Shown in pieces: positions 21,532 to 28,809 of a DNA stretch of 64,000 nt. The notes under the pieces are model-generated. The model saw only the letters and a program-made list of their open reading frames with translations. It searched no databases and was not told the DNA's origin. The translations under genes and the position numbers were made by a program. The stretch's first letter is position 1. Every line of letters starts with the position of its first letter. The stretch comes from Rouxiella aceris (GTDB lineage: Bacteria > Pseudomonadota > Gammaproteobacteria > Enterobacterales > Enterobacteriaceae): contig NZ_JAADJU010000004.1 of NCBI RefSeq assembly GCF_012933545.1, positions 62,001 to 126,000 of the forward strand, written 5' to 3'.

Positions 21532-22347
21532 CTACTGACGGCGAAACAGACGGATCATGAAATCCGTTTCGCAGCTAAATTCTGGCCGCTGGGAGAGATC
21601 CTGCATCAACGCTTGCGTTGCTCGCCAGGCGAAGGGCGTCATCTGCAGTAAATCAAAAGCCTGCTGGCCGTTTAGCGTCATCATATAGCTCAGTGACTCG
21701 CTGCTGATGCAATCAAACCCCGCCAGTTCCTCTGCTACATCGCTATGCAACTGCACATCAGAATAAATGCAGGCCTTGATCTGATAGAGATGTCGTGGCC
21801 CTGGTGCAACGGTCAGTACCCATCCTGCAGGTTTTAGTACCCGATGCAGCTCTTCGGCCTTGCAGGGCGCATAAATGCGTACAATGGCATCCAGCGAGGC
21901 GTCAGCAAACGGCAGGCGATGGCTGGACGCCACACAAAACCGTACGTCAGGGTAGCGTTTGGCGGCGTAACGTATCGCCACCTTGGCCACATCCAGCCCG
22001 TAAACCTGCAGACTGCCCGATACATTCAGCTCCTGGGCCAGCGCCGAGGTGTAGTAGCCCTCGCCACAGCCAATATCGAGGATCGCCCCTTCGCTATCAC
22101 TCAGTTTGTCTGCCAACAGGCTAACCAGCCGATCGCGTAGCGGCTGGTAATGACCACCTTCAAGAAAGGTGCGTCTTGAGAGCATCATTTCGGCGCTGTC
22201 ACCGGGTTCCTTGGATCTTTTATGCTGCACCGGCAGCAAATTGACATATCCCTCTTTGGCATTATCAAATTGATGATTATTTTCACAACGCCACTGTTTA
22301 TCAACGGCGTGTAAAGGAAGGTGGCAAAGAGGACATTGATAGGTCAT
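21532..22347 (-). CDS. rlmA: 23S rRNA (guanine-745-N1)-methyltransferase
   Basis: SAM-dependent enzyme that methylates G745 of 23S rRNA. From ATG 22347 it has 271 residues (E. coli 269) and begins with a zinc site Cys5-Cys8-Cys21-His25 (CPLC...RCENNH). SAM motif I is [11 protein letters not shown], and [26 protein letters not shown] follows. A GTG at 22386 would add 13 residues with no family match or ribosome binding site, so it is not used. Confidence 0.93.
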   Translation of the reverse strand: MTYQCPLCHLPLHAVDKQWRCENNHQFDNAKEGYVNLLPVQHKRSKEPGDSAEMMLSRRTFLEGGHYQPLRDRLVSLLADKLSDSEGAILDIGCGEGYYTSALAQELNVSGSLQVYGLDVAKVAIRYAAKRYPDVRFCVASSHRLPFADASLDAIVRIYAPCKAEELHRVLKPAGWVLTVAPGPRHLYQIKACIYSDVQLHSDVAEELAGFDCISSESLSYMMTLNGQQAFDLLQMTPFAWRATQALMQDLSQRPEFSCETDFMIRLFRRQ

Positions 22348-22552
22348 GCGGGTATCCAGAAAGATGAAGCAGCGAGAGGTTGGCACTCGGCGTCTTGCGG
22401 GTGATTGCCGCTCAGTCTAAAGAAGCCCGCAGCCAGTTGCAACTGCTGCCCGGCAGCCCTGCTGCTGCGCTGGCAAGTGAAAAGACATGGTCAGTCACCT
22501 GCTAACCCGGCTACACTGCTTTTACTCGTTTTCTATTAACCATAGTGATGTT

Positions 22553-23275
22553 ATGAGTGATATTTCAGCCCTGCTTAACCAAATCCCCACCATCAAACAT
22601 GGTTTTGGCAGCAAAGATGCGTTATTACCCCAAACGCTGCAAGCCTTCAGCCATACCTTGCCTGAAAAGAAGCAGGTTCATGGCATCACCATTATTGATG
22701 TGACTCATCCGCAGCAGCAATGCGGTGAAGCCGATGGCTTCTACACCGAACAGCCTGGTATTCTGCTCACGGTGTTTACCGCCGACTGTCTGCCGGTGGT
22801 GTTCAGCCACAAGCAAGGCAAGGCGGTGGCAGTGGTCCATGCCGGCTGGCGCGGCTTGCATCAGGGCATTCTGGAGCAGATGGCGCAGAGGATAAATCAG
22901 AGCGGGTCAACCGAGGATTGGGTCGCCTCAATAGGTCCGGCAGCAGGTCCCTGTTGTTATCAGGTGAGCGAGGAACTGGTCGATGAGTTCCAGCAAGGCC
23001 TCGATTTGCCCCCGGCGCTCATTTCTCCCCGCCATCGTCATCTTGATCTGCCCGCTATCGCCTTCGCCAAATTGACCCGGGCCGGATTTGCGGCAGTGGA
23101 CCTGGCAGGAAGTTGCACCATCTGCACGCCAGCGTCACAAGCGGCCAAGGGATACAAATATACCAGCTTTCGTCGTAACAGCCTGCAGCGTGCTCTGGAC
23201 CCCACACATCCGGGGATTAGCGGCCGTAACCAGCAGTCGGGGATTATTATTCTGCCCGCCGCGTCAGCAGGCTAA
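22553..23275 (+). CDS. PgeF/YfiH-family multicopper-oxidase-like protein
   Basis: Member of the DUF152 family, known as YfiH, PgeF or laccase-domain proteins; E. coli PgeF removes wrong amino acids from peptidoglycan precursors, and others act on purine nucleosides. The metal-binding triad is present: His43 (KQVHG), Cys79 (FTADCLPVVF) and His96 (VVHAGWRGL). From ATG 22553 it has 240 residues; the frame is open back to 22487 but those extra residues do not look like the family. In E. coli yfiH lies elsewhere (near rluD), so this may be a second copy or a relocated gene; the window cannot tell. Confidence 0.85.
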   Translation: MSDISALLNQIPTIKHGFGSKDALLPQTLQAFSHTLPEKKQVHGITIIDVTHPQQQCGEADGFYTEQPGILLTVFTADCLPVVFSHKQGKAVAVVHAGWRGLHQGILEQMAQRINQSGSTEDWVASIGPAAGPCCYQVSEELVDEFQQGLDLPPALISPRHRHLDLPAIAFAKLTRAGFAAVDLAGSCTICTPASQAAKGYKYTSFRRNSLQRALDPTHPGISGRNQQSGIIILPAASAG

Positions 23276-23296
23276 ATCGTCAGCTTGTCAACGCCA

Positions 23297-23328
23297 TAAA
23301 AAAACCCGCACCATGGCGGGTTTTTTTT
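23297..23328. terminator. Bidirectional terminator between the PgeF-like gene and cspC
   Basis: CCCGC-ACCATG-GCGGG is flanked by seven A residues on the left and eight T residues on the right, so it can stop transcription from both convergent genes. Confidence 0.92.
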
Positions 23329-23342
23329 ACAGCTAACGCTGC

Positions 23343-23552
23343 TTAGATTGCAGTTACGTTAACTGCAGATGGGCCTTTCTGGCCATCTTGGATTTCGAAC
23401 TCAACGTTCTGGCCTTCAGCCAGGGTTTTGAAGCCGTTACCCTGGATTGCAGAGAAGTGTACGAACACATCTTTGCTGCCGTCAGCTGGAGTGATGAAAC
23501 CGAAACCTTTAGACTCGTTGAACCACTTAACTTGACCTTTGATCTTTGCCAT
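23343..23552 (-). CDS. cspC: Cold-shock-like protein CspC
   Basis: A 69-residue cold-shock domain protein that differs from E. coli CspC at only about one position by my reading (KGPSAVNV instead of KGPAAVNV). RNP1 KGFGFI and RNP2 VFVHFS are present. E. coli CspC is expressed without cold and stabilises mRNAs such as rpoS. AAGGAAATACTCAAA precedes ATG 23552. It is the second gene of a yobF-cspC unit. Confidence 0.98.
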   Translation of the reverse strand: MAKIKGQVKWFNESKGFGFITPADGSKDVFVHFSAIQGNGFKTLAEGQNVEFEIQDGQKGPSAVNVTAI

Positions 23553-23593
23553 TTTGAGTATTTCCTTTGGATTGTTTAAACCGCCCTACGGCG

Positions 23594-23710
23594 TTACACA
23601 GACAAACTTGAGTCGTTACTGCTTGAGGCACTAAGATAAAAATCGGCAGAGAAGCGGTATTCAACGATAACGTCTTTACTCAAAACTTCTTTACTGAAAA
23701 TGCCACACAT
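23594..23710 (-). CDS. yobF: Small protein YobF
   Basis: A 38-residue frame found by direct translation, start ATG 23710, stop TAA 23594. It begins [20 protein letters not shown] and continues SADFYLS, matching E. coli YobF (47 residues) over nearly its whole length but ending nine residues earlier. It is 41 bases upstream of cspC on the same strand, as in E. coli, where yobF-cspC are co-transcribed and YobF accumulates under stress. GAGGT lies 13 bases before the start. Function is unknown. Confidence 0.9.
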   Translation of the reverse strand: MCGIFSKEVLSKDVIVEYRFSADFYLSASSSNDSSLSV

Positions 23711-24904
23711 ATACAGAACTGTACCTCGTTTTACCCAGATGCGTTATCACATACTCTGAATTCGATGGCAAGCCATTTTTAATCAGTGATGGACTTGTCG
23801 CACATATTTGAGTCGGTTACAGGCACTTCCTGTCCAGACACGCCAAAATAGGTTGATAGGTTTGCTTTTTTCTGCTCAGAAGCAAGCCGCACCCAACAAT
23901 CAAAACAATAACGACCTGTCGACGATTATTGATCAATAAATGCCAGACGATAAGAGACACGCTCAGCTTTAATTGAATTATTATTGTATTTGATATAACA
24001 CAAAAGGCTTGTACGCAAGTTTTAAAGTGCACCAACCTGCAGATCAAAAAATCCTGTGCTTGATGCCGGTTGCAGTCATAGCAGGCTTCTCTGCTGTCGG
24101 AGCTGTGCCCAGGAGGCCAGAAGTCAGTACCCGACGAGGGTAGGAATTGCTTAAAATAAAAGCAATAAAAACAGTTAACGTGATTGGCTATACACTAATC
24201 AAAACAGGCACTCTCGTACTACCCTGGTGCAAAATAACTCCGCCCCCCTATTCCCCTGCACCTTAAACGTGCGACGAAACGGTGCCAGATATAATCGGCA
24301 AAGATTCAGTTTTCCACGCAACGCCACGCTTTTAAAAAAATGTCGCTCCGCAACATCCATCACAATGCAACCCTACAGGACATATTTTACCCTTGGATGA
24401 ATTTTATATTAAACCCGCTGGTTGAAAATACATCGCATATTCAAATTACGGCAAAGCATATGCAATAATTAAATTTATAATAACCGTGAGCCAGTTGGCA
24501 TTTTTATTATCAGACTATTATTTTTTCCATTTTTGCTTTTCGCTTACCTGGATGACTAATAGGTTTGTCAGCGAGGCACCTCGCGTGAACCCAGAGCTGA
24601 CGGCCCTTGCAAAGCAGTGACTTGCTCGCGAGACCACCCGCCTGGTGATAACCACTGGCTAACGGCCGAAAAGTCAATTTATCTGCGGTGTCATCTCGAA
24701 TAATGAGATTGAACCACAGTTTGTTCTGGATAGTGGAACTCAGGTTTTTTTTAATGACAAAAGGTCGCACAAAAACCAGCGGCGGAGGAGTAAAAAGAGA
24801 TGTTAAGTGAAATAATTTAACTTAACGCGCCATTGCTAAATCCTGCGCTCAACAAGAATTGAAGCGCTCATTTTTCGCCAATTGAAAATGAGCGCCGTCA
24901 TTTT
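23711..24904. other. AT-rich 1.2-kb stretch without a supported gene
   Basis: Upstream of yobF the DNA turns AT-rich and has only short open frames (for example 23817-24047 and 24510-24770, both leftward) with no ribosome binding site or family resemblance. ATTGCTT (from 24147) and AAGCAAT form a short inverted repeat around 24147-24167, and GCGCTCATTTT (24864-24874) with AAAATGAGCGC (24885-24895) form a perfect 11-bp stem just after the metallo-hydrolase stop. It should hold the yobF promoter at its left end. It lies where E. coli has yobF directly beside yebO, so it is part of an insertion. Confidence 0.5.
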
Positions 24905-25891
24905 TTACAGTGAAATGTGTTGCCCTATTTTTAGGGGAGCAAACTTTTCTTTGCTCAATCCATCCTCGGCAATGGCGCGAGCTAATTCTTTTGGTGGCTC
25001 GTCCAGGGACTCGTCAGCTAATTCAAATACTCCCCAATGAATGGGAACCGCACGCCGACATTGCGCCTCCTTAAACACCTGTACCGCCTGTTGCGGGTCC
25101 ATATGGTGTAAATGCATGAACCATCTTGGTGCATAGGCGCCGATGGGGATCGCTGCAATATCAAAGGGTCCTAGGCGTTCGCCAATGTGACTAAACTGAT
25201 CGCTGTAACCACTGTCTCCAGAGAAAAAGAAACTGAATGCCTGATGCTTGACCACCCAACCGCACCACAGAGAACGGTTGCGATCCCATGGAGTACGCAT
25301 ACTCCAGTGACGGGCAGGCACGGCATGGAAACTGATCCCCGCCATCTCCCGCTGATCCCACCAATCGAGCTCTTCAATTTTTTGTGCGCCCTGACGCTTT
25401 AGCCAGGGTCTCATGCCCAAAGGCACCATAAACACGATATCGGGAAAACGCCGCAACAGACTCACAATGGTCGGTTTATCGAGATGGTCGTAGTGATTGT
25501 GGGAAATCACCACATAATCAATCGGCGGCAGGTTTGCCACCGTAACCGTTGGCGGCGTTTTGCGCCGGGGTCCGTAAAAAGTCAGTGGCGAAGCCCGCTC
25601 TGAGAACACGGGATCGGTCAGCACATAGCGCCCGGCGATACGCAGCAGCAGGCAGGCGTGCCCCAAAAACCACAAACGATCCTCTGTGCCGCTAAAATCT
25701 GCGGCCTGCCACCAGTGCTCGATAAAATGCTGATAGCCATTTGCCGGGGGATGCGGGAAACCTTGCTGTTTACGCTCTTTACGCCAGCGTTTCAGGTCGC
25801 CATTGGCACGCGGCTCTTTTTCCGGATTGATAAAACCTTGCGGAGTATGGTGCGATTTAGATGGATCATAGTAGGGATTTTTTACAGACAT
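24905..25891 (-). CDS. RomA/NAPE-PLD-type metallo-beta-lactamase-fold hydrolase
   Basis: A 328-residue metallo-hydrolase. The metal-binding motif HxHxDH is seen as SHNHYDHLD, further ligands are in PARHWSMRT, FSGDSGYSD and the C-terminal IPIHWGVFEL-like VPIHWGVFEL. The sequence type (FLGHACLLLRIAGRYVLTDPVF, then FYGPRRKTPP) is that of proteins called RomA or NAPE-PLD-like; the substrate in bacteria is unknown. ATG 25891 with AAGGGA four bases before it is preferred over an earlier frame start at 25960. It has no partner gene and ends at the stem at 24864-24895. Confidence 0.85.
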   Translation of the reverse strand: MSVKNPYYDPSKSHHTPQGFINPEKEPRANGDLKRWRKERKQQGFPHPPANGYQHFIEHWWQAADFSGTEDRLWFLGHACLLLRIAGRYVLTDPVFSERASPLTFYGPRRKTPPTVTVANLPPIDYVVISHNHYDHLDKPTIVSLLRRFPDIVFMVPLGMRPWLKRQGAQKIEELDWWDQREMAGISFHAVPARHWSMRTPWDRNRSLWCGWVVKHQAFSFFFSGDSGYSDQFSHIGERLGPFDIAAIPIGAYAPRWFMHLHHMDPQQAVQVFKEAQCRRAVPIHWGVFELADESLDEPPKELARAIAEDGLSKEKFAPLKIGQHISL

Positions 25892-26063
25892 GATTTCCCT
25901 TAGCGATAAATATTTATCAGCAATATCATAGAGGACAATAGACTGCTTCTTTACTAACACAAAGGCTTGTCGGTGCTCTCAGAAAAAGTGCAAGCTGATG
26001 TTGCCCCTGCCTGCATCTCGCTGACAATGGGTAGCGCAACATGGGGCTATCGGCAAAGCAGGC

Positions 26064-26103
26064 AATAAAAAACCCTGCCGACATTGACCCAATGTCGGCA
26101 GGG
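26064..26103 (-). terminator. Strong terminator after the DUF4060-like gene
   Basis: A perfect 14-bp stem, CCCTGCCGACATTG with CAATGTCGGCAGGG (26073-26103, 3-base loop), is followed leftward by TTTTTTATT. It ends transcription of the 78-residue gene before the metallo-hydrolase. Confidence 0.9.
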
Positions 26104-26158
26104 TGACTCAGAGGTTACAATCACTGTCGGGCTAAAGAATTATACTGTCAGCCCGCAT

Positions 26159-26395
26159 TCAGGCTGCCATCCCACAAAGCTTGGTAAGGTTTCGGGCTCC
26201 AATCATTAATGTCGCAACGTAAGACTGTCGGCGCGTCACTACTTCAACGGCAACACGCTTGTCTTGGTATTTGATCAGGTAAGTTGAGGGCCAGCCCTGA
26301 CGTCGTTTGCCAAAGGCCTTTTCATGACTGTCGATGGCTGCATGAGCCACAACCAGATGAGAGAGAGTTTTATCACCTTTAATGATGCGCTTCAT
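26159..26395 (-). CDS. Small phage-type protein, DUF4060-like
   Basis: A 78-residue basic protein starting MKRIIKGDKTLSHLVVAHAA. The layout (short basic start, AIDSHEKAFGKRRQGW, then VAVEVVTRRQSYVATLM) resembles DUF4060 proteins, which are found in lambdoid prophages and in some Enterobacterales chromosomes. ATG 26395 is preceded by GGAG at seven bases. The function of the family is unknown. It has its own strong terminator. Family assignment is from memory and unverified. Confidence 0.6.
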   Translation of the reverse strand: MKRIIKGDKTLSHLVVAHAAIDSHEKAFGKRRQGWPSTYLIKYQDKRVAVEVVTRRQSYVATLMIGARNLTKLCGMAA

Positions 26396-26531
26396 AATGG
26401 ACTCCAACTTAGACACTGCTGTCAAAATGAGGAAACATTAATCACTTGATACGCATCGCCTTGCGCGATGCTTATTCGAATCACTGCCTTGCTTATTGCT
26501 TGTAACAGAATGAGTATCTCTGCGCTTTTCC

Positions 26532-26834
26532 CTACGCGCAAGTTTTACTTAACAGGAAGCAGATCATCGCCGCCCGTAGTGGCCTGACGCTGTCAGCCTG
26601 CCACTGGCCCTGTGGGCTGGTAATCTGCGCTGACCAGGCTTTATCACTTTTCATTTCATTGAAATTCAAGCTGATTTTATTAGCGCATATGATTGGCCAG
26701 GCGTCGGAGGGGTTATTACAGTAATCTTTTCCTTTCACACCGCCGTAGGGATACCATTTATCGGGCTCTTCCCCGGTCAGCAATGCGACGTTGTGATTGA
26801 GTTCGCTATCTTGTTCTTCAGACCATTTAATCAT
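26532..26834 (-). CDS. NinX-like phage protein, DUF2591-like
   Basis: A 100-residue acidic protein. The central part DYCNNPSDAWPIICANKISL is the pattern I associate with DUF2591 proteins, which include NinX of phages of the P22 type; their role is unknown. AGGAT lies nine bases before ATG 26834. No integrase, repressor or structural phage gene is nearby, so this is a lone phage-type gene rather than a prophage. Transcription runs toward the DUF4060-like gene with a 136-base gap. Confidence 0.6.
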   Translation of the reverse strand: MIKWSEEQDSELNHNVALLTGEEPDKWYPYGGVKGKDYCNNPSDAWPIICANKISLNFNEMKSDKAWSAQITSPQGQWQADSVRPLRAAMICFLLSKTCA

Positions 26835-26898
26835 CGGTATATCATCCTGCTAAGTTGTCCCAACCCAAACTACAGCAGAAATAAGACAGTTTTATGAA

Positions 26899-26923
26899 CA
26901 AAAAAAACCGCCATCGCGGCGGT
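26899..26923 (-). terminator. Terminator of yebO
   Basis: ACCGCC (26907-26912) pairs with GGCGGT (26918-26923); leftward the stem is followed by eight T residues. It lies 20 bases after the yebO stop. Confidence 0.88.
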
Positions 26924-26943
26924 TTCTTTTTATGCTGAAGCTA

Positions 26944-27216
26944 TTATCTTTCGGGGATAAAACCCCGCAGGCTTAACGCTGAGTCATCATCGCTATTTTC
27001 TGGCGACTCCTTGCCCTGCGCCCTGGATACCAGCACTTCCAACAACTCGGTTTGACGGCGTTGCTGGACCACGAGTTCAGTCAGTAACTGCGTCTGCTGA
27101 TTCGCTTTGACACTGGCACGGTTGACAACAAACCACACCAGCAAAAATAACAGCGCCGACAAAATACACAGCACTATTGAGGCCAAACTGGATGGGCCTA
27201 ACACTTGCTCAAACAT
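26944..27216 (-). CDS. yebO: Membrane-anchored protein YebO
   Basis: A 90-residue protein with one hydrophobic helix (about 13-33, ending WFVVNRAS) and a charged, probably coiled-coil tail with repeated QLL/ELL units. The stretch NRASVKANQQTQLLTELVVQQRRQTELL corresponds to the E. coli YebO sequence NRASSRTNEQIELLEALLDQQ in pattern. ATG 27216 is chosen because TAGGGT stands seven bases upstream; a TTG at 27243 is also open. It follows mgrB by 103 bases on the same strand. Function is unknown. Confidence 0.82.
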   Translation of the reverse strand: MFEQVLGPSSLASIVLCILSALLFLLVWFVVNRASVKANQQTQLLTELVVQQRRQTELLEVLVSRAQGKESPENSDDDSALSLRGFIPER

Positions 27217-27319
27217 TGACAACCCTACAACTTGATTAACCAAGTGACTATCTTAACATTGTCTGTGATGCAGTGAAAATTTTCACAAAAAATAGCGCGT
27301 TCTGTTTTGCCCTTTGCCG

Positions 27320-27478
27320 TTACCAGGGGATAAATGAGGTGACAGAGCAAATGCCGAGATCGAAGTTGCCGCCCTGATCGCAATAGCTATTCAAAGCCAG
27401 CAGGTACAGCCCTACGCATAACGTCAGAAAAACAATAAAGACAATGATTTTCTTGATCGTGAATACGGGTTTCTTCAA
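27320..27478 (-). CDS. mgrB: PhoQ feedback inhibitor MgrB
   Basis: Small inner-membrane protein that binds the periplasmic domain of PhoQ and lowers its kinase activity. The 52-residue product has a short basic cytosolic start, one transmembrane helix (11-29) and a periplasmic tail with Cys33 and Cys44, eleven residues apart as Cys28 and Cys39 are in E. coli, ending SFIPW like E. coli QFIPW. The start is taken as TTG 27478; a GTG ten codons earlier is open too, while the ATG at 27562 would lie at or before the transcription start set by the PhoP box. Gene order yebO-mgrB-yobH is that of E. coli. Confidence 0.85.
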   Translation of the reverse strand: MKKPVFTIKKIIVFIVFLTLCVGLYLLALNSYCDQGGNFDLGICSVTSFIPW

Positions 27479-27560
27479 TTTGATAGCGGATCTCTTTAGA
27501 GTTATCACGCGCTTTTCGATGCCCAAAATCTGCGTCCGACACGTATGGAAGTAGGATCCC

Positions 27561-27595
27561 ATCCTAACCCGTTTTAGTTAAACAAAATTAAAACA
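27561..27595 (-). promoter_or_regulatory. PhoP box and -10 of mgrB
   Basis: Read leftward, TGTTTT-AATTT-TGTTTA occupies 27595-27579, eleven of twelve positions of the direct repeat (T/G)GTTTA-N5-(T/G)GTTTA. Twelve bases further the hexamer TAGGAT (27566-27561) stands where the -10 belongs. The geometry is the same as in the phoP promoter at 45.5 kb. Confidence 0.88.
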
Positions 27596-27785
27596 GATCA
27601 AGTCCAGTTGACTCTACTCGCGACTAGCGCACCAATTGCGCCTTTTTTTGCCTGCGATGTTTTTCAGACTAAAGGATCATTAGCCACCAGGGCTTTGTCG
27701 CTATACTCTTCCCCCACTGGAACTGTCCAGGTTGGTTTACTGGCCCTGTATTGCCACCATGGCAGGGTTAAAGGGAGAGAATGCA

Positions 27786-28022
27786 ATGAGTGTTATAAGA
27801 ACCATTATCGTGCTGGCCGTGATTTATGCCATTTTTCTGTTTTCTGGTTACGGAGTTACCGTTGGCAGCAGCGAAAATGCCGCTGGCCTCGGGCTGAAAT
27901 GCCAGTATCTGACCGCACGTGGTATCGTGGACTCACAGTATATCCACAGTGACAGCGGCATTGTTGGCGTATCGAAGTGCCCTATTTTCAAGCAAATAGG
28001 CGAAGTGGTCGATAAATCTTAA
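27786..28022 (+). CDS. yobH: Small membrane or exported protein YobH
   Basis: A 78-residue protein with a hydrophobic N-terminal segment (IIVLAVIYAIFLFSGYGV) that could be a signal anchor. The central sequence SENAAGLGLKCQYLTARG is nearly that of E. coli YobH, and two cysteines (41 and 66) are conserved. GGAGAG lies eight bases before ATG 27786. It is divergent from mgrB. Function is unknown. Confidence 0.88.
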   Translation: MSVIRTIIVLAVIYAIFLFSGYGVTVGSSENAAGLGLKCQYLTARGIVDSQYIHSDSGIVGVSKCPIFKQIGEVVDKS

Positions 28023-28025
28023 ATC

Positions 28026-28052
28026 ATAGCCGCAGGCAATGCCTGCGGCTAT
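28026..28052. terminator. Hairpin between yobH and yecJ
   Basis: A perfect 12-bp stem ATAGCCGCAGGC with GCCTGCGGCTAT and a 3-base loop lies three bases after the yobH stop, between two convergent genes. There is no T run, so its terminator role is inferred. Confidence 0.6.
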
Positions 28053-28069
28053 CCGGCAACCGGGTGGTT

Positions 28070-28315
28070 TTAGCTGTCATGCCGGGTAAATTTCAGGTCA
28101 ATCAACGAAATGGCTTTTTCTATGGCACGACGGGTCACCGGATCGGCCCCCGCCGGATGAGTGCTAAAATCGATACTTTTTAACTGATGTGACATTTTAT
28201 CGCGCACTTCAGGCGACGCAATAATATCAATGACGTCTAGAATTTGTTTGATCACCAACTGGCATGCAACCAAATCCGACTCAATTTCCTGATCCTGGGT
28301 TAAGCTCTGTGACAT
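28070..28315 (-). CDS. yecJ: DUF2766 family protein YecJ
   Basis: An 81-residue soluble, mostly helical protein. The sequence [21 protein letters not shown] and the stretch [20 protein letters not shown] match E. coli YecJ closely. In E. coli yecJ is in another part of the chromosome, so the neighbourhood differs. No function is known. Confidence 0.87.
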   Translation of the reverse strand: MSQSLTQDQEIESDLVACQLVIKQILDVIDIIASPEVRDKMSHQLKSIDFSTHPAGADPVTRRAIEKAISLIDLKFTRHDS

Positions 28316-28515
28316 CCCCGTAACTCCTCGCTACTGGCAACATTCATAAAAAATTCGGCGCAAAGGATAACATGCTGGCATCGCTTTTACCCGGTTAGCC
28401 TTTTGCTGCTCACTGAGGCGGCTCTCGCTGCAAAAATCCGCAAACTGTAATCCCGGGCTGTTGAATTACAGCAAAGCTTCTATGCTTGATTAAACGGGAT
28501 AAAAGGGAGGCCGCT

Positions 28516-28707
28516 ATGTTCGCGCTGGTTTTAACCGTATGTTATTTAGGCGGCGGCTGTGAAGATCTGGTGGTGGATGCCTTTAACAGCGTTCAAGAGT
28601 GCCGCGTCGCCATGCGGCAACAGGGGCTACGGCAGGCCGGGTGTTATCCCATTGAGGATTTTATCGATGGCTATTGGATCCCCGCATATCAGCAGCACGA
28701 TTTCTGA
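28516..28707 (+). CDS. yebW: Conserved small protein YebW
   Basis: A 63-residue protein, equal to E. coli YebW in length, starting MFALVLTVCYLGGGCEDLVV and containing CYPIEDFIDGYW. Four cysteines (9, 15, 29 and 43) are present. ATG 28516 has GGGAGG six bases before it; the frame is open 30 bases further but has no such site. Function is unknown. Confidence 0.88.
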   Translation: MFALVLTVCYLGGGCEDLVVDAFNSVQECRVAMRQQGLRQAGCYPIEDFIDGYWIPAYQQHDF

Positions 28708-28809
28708 ACGCTAATTAACATTATAATGGTTGCTTAATCATTATTATAGCGCTATCAATTGTCTGTTACTCATTGATATATCAAATATTAATTGCAATGG
28801 AAAATGGCG

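Noticed and set aside
23817-24047. Leftward hydrophobic frame of 76 codons upstream of yobF
   Set aside because: AT-rich DNA gives hydrophobic translations by chance; no start signal, and it overlaps the probable yobF promoter area.
24510-24770. Leftward frame of 86 codons in the AT-rich stretch
   Set aside because: Part of it looked vaguely phage-like, but there is no ribosome binding site and no recognisable family, so it is not called.
27560-27562. ATG start for mgrB giving 80 residues
   Set aside because: It overlaps the predicted -10 region of the PhoP-dependent promoter, so it would lie outside the transcript.
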